DNA of 6,790 bases, from contig CATPBS010000046.1 of NCBI GenBank assembly GCA_955652715.1, forward strand, positions 1-6,790, written 5' to 3'. Below, piece after piece: positions 6,194-6,790 of this stretch (its first letter is position 1; every line of letters begins with the position of its first letter). Both the position numbers and the translations under genes were made by a program. A model generated the notes under the pieces. It was not told the origin of the DNA, ran no database searches, and saw only the letters and a program-made list of their open reading frames with translations. Source of the DNA: an uncultured Candidatus Udaeobacter sp. (GTDB lineage: Bacteria > Verrucomicrobiota > Verrucomicrobiia > Chthoniobacterales > UBA10450).

Positions 6194-6790
6194 CCTTGAT
6201 CAATTAATCCAAGAAATTGCAACCTCGGCGTGAGAGCGCTGAATGCCGCTTCGGCCAACACATTGTGGCCTTCGGCGGACGCGTGCCATCCATCGATCGA
6301 ATGGAGTAACTCCGCATGGCCGAGGTCGGCTGTCGCCAATGTGTGGGAATACCTCAACTGGATATTTCCTGCGTCCTCAAACTCGCCGTTCAGCTCTTCC
6401 ACTATTCCGCGCAATTCTTCGTTCACCATTGAAGCGAGACGAGTCAAGTTGCACCGGTACGCTGGATGAAAAGAGACGAAGTATCTATAAATCGTTTCCA
6501 GGTGCGGATACAGACGTCTGTCAGATTGTCGAAGGCGTTCGACCACCTCGCGGCCTTTGAAATAGGATTCAAAATTGATCAATCCGAACACGACAACAGC
6601 CACGCGATGCGTTTCGGTTCGCGCGCGACCGAGCAACCGGCGCAGCTCGCGCGCGTAATTTTGTCGGAACTGTTGGCATTGATGCTTCAAGCGCGGCTCC
6701 GGCACATGCAATTCCTCAGGCGGACATTGCCATGCCCAGTCGACATTATTGTGCCCGATTGAGATCAAAATCAGATCGGGAAACCGCGGC
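6160..6790 (-). CDS. SGNH/GDSL-type hydrolase, 5' end cut by the right edge
   Basis: The frame is open through the right edge. Upstream of the TTG at 6768 it continues as PRFPDLI, giving PDLILISIGHNN, so 6768 is not a start and about 209 residues are visible. PDLILISIG plus HNN matches block III of SGNH esterases/lipases (usually GxND; here Asp is replaced by Asn). DGWHASAEGH near the C-terminus (Asp at 6294-6292, His at 6285-6283) is the block V D-x-x-H that supplies catalytic Asp and His. The nucleophile Ser (GDS block) must lie beyond the edge. The expected activity is ester hydrolysis; substrate and location cannot be told without the N-terminus. The last residues (GAAASQPPRQT) are encoded by the palindromic element. 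The stop TGA at 6162-6160 overlaps the end of the convergent hydrolase ORF by 10 bases. Confidence 0.8.
   Translation of the reverse strand, partial: PRFPDLILISIGHNNVDWAWQCPPEELHVPEPRLKHQCQQFRQNYARELRRLLGRARTETHRVAVVVFGLINFESYFKGREVVERLRQSDRRLYPHLETIYRYFVSFHPAYRCNLTRLASMVNEELRGIVEELNGEFEDAGNIQLRYSHTLATADLGHAELLHSIDGWHASAEGHNVLAEAAFSALTPRLQFLGLIDQGAAASQPPRQT
6171..6192. terminator. strong 9-bp GC hairpin, possible bidirectional terminator
   Basis: GCGGCGGCT and AGCCGCCGC enclose GAGA, which is a GNRA-type tetraloop in plus-strand RNA. The hairpin starts 2 bases after the hydrolase stop and overlaps the 3' codons of the opposing gene. No T-run follows on either strand, so it may act as a transcript-end stabiliser rather than an intrinsic terminator. 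Confidence 0.35.

Noticed and set aside
6160..6768. TTG at 6768 as the start of the SGNH hydrolase
   Set aside because: The frame continues to the window edge as PRFPDLI, completing the typical hydrophobic strand before the G-x-N block, so the real start is outside the window.

Overview
The window looks like chromosomal DNA of a free-living bacterium with moderately high GC, most likely a soil-type Verrucomicrobiota (Chthoniobacterales-like) or a related lineage. That placement is an inference from the short trunk PutA, the style of the small membrane protein and esterase, and the palindromic repeats at gene borders; no marker gene confirms it. I see no rRNA, tRNA, CRISPR array, transposase or phage gene.

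Layout, left to right. Positions 1-57 hold the last residues of an unidentified gene. A broken methyltransferase-like start follows at 65/71 and loses its homologous-looking frame near 185. From there to 533 the DNA reads best on the minus strand as a small repeat-bearing lipoprotein, whose C-terminal tail is the antisense of the methyltransferase fragment. This points to a rearrangement or an assembly join near 185. A 333-bp gap (534-866) carries one imperfect hairpin. Next comes putA (867-3908), a complete bifunctional proline dehydrogenase / glutamate-semialdehyde dehydrogenase of the short type. A GC hairpin separates it from a convergent small single-span membrane protein (3959-4249, minus). 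A 114-bp divergent spacer leads to a 601-codon plus-strand ORF (4364-6169), which joins a PlsC-type acyltransferase to an alpha/beta hydrolase. The join contains a 71-bp structured palindromic element read in frame. A second palindromic element (6140-6193) lies where this ORF meets a convergent SGNH/GDSL-type esterase gene (minus, cut by the right edge), and it supplies the last codons and stops of both.

Functionally, putA is a self-contained catabolic gene that turns proline into glutamate. The acyltransferase-hydrolase fusion and the neighbouring SGNH hydrolase suggest glycerolipid or acyl-ester metabolism, but only by family and proximity. The most interesting points are the two palindromic elements shaping coding ends, the possible acyltransferase-hydrolase fusion, and the discontinuity near 185. 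I found no convincing new multi-gene system.
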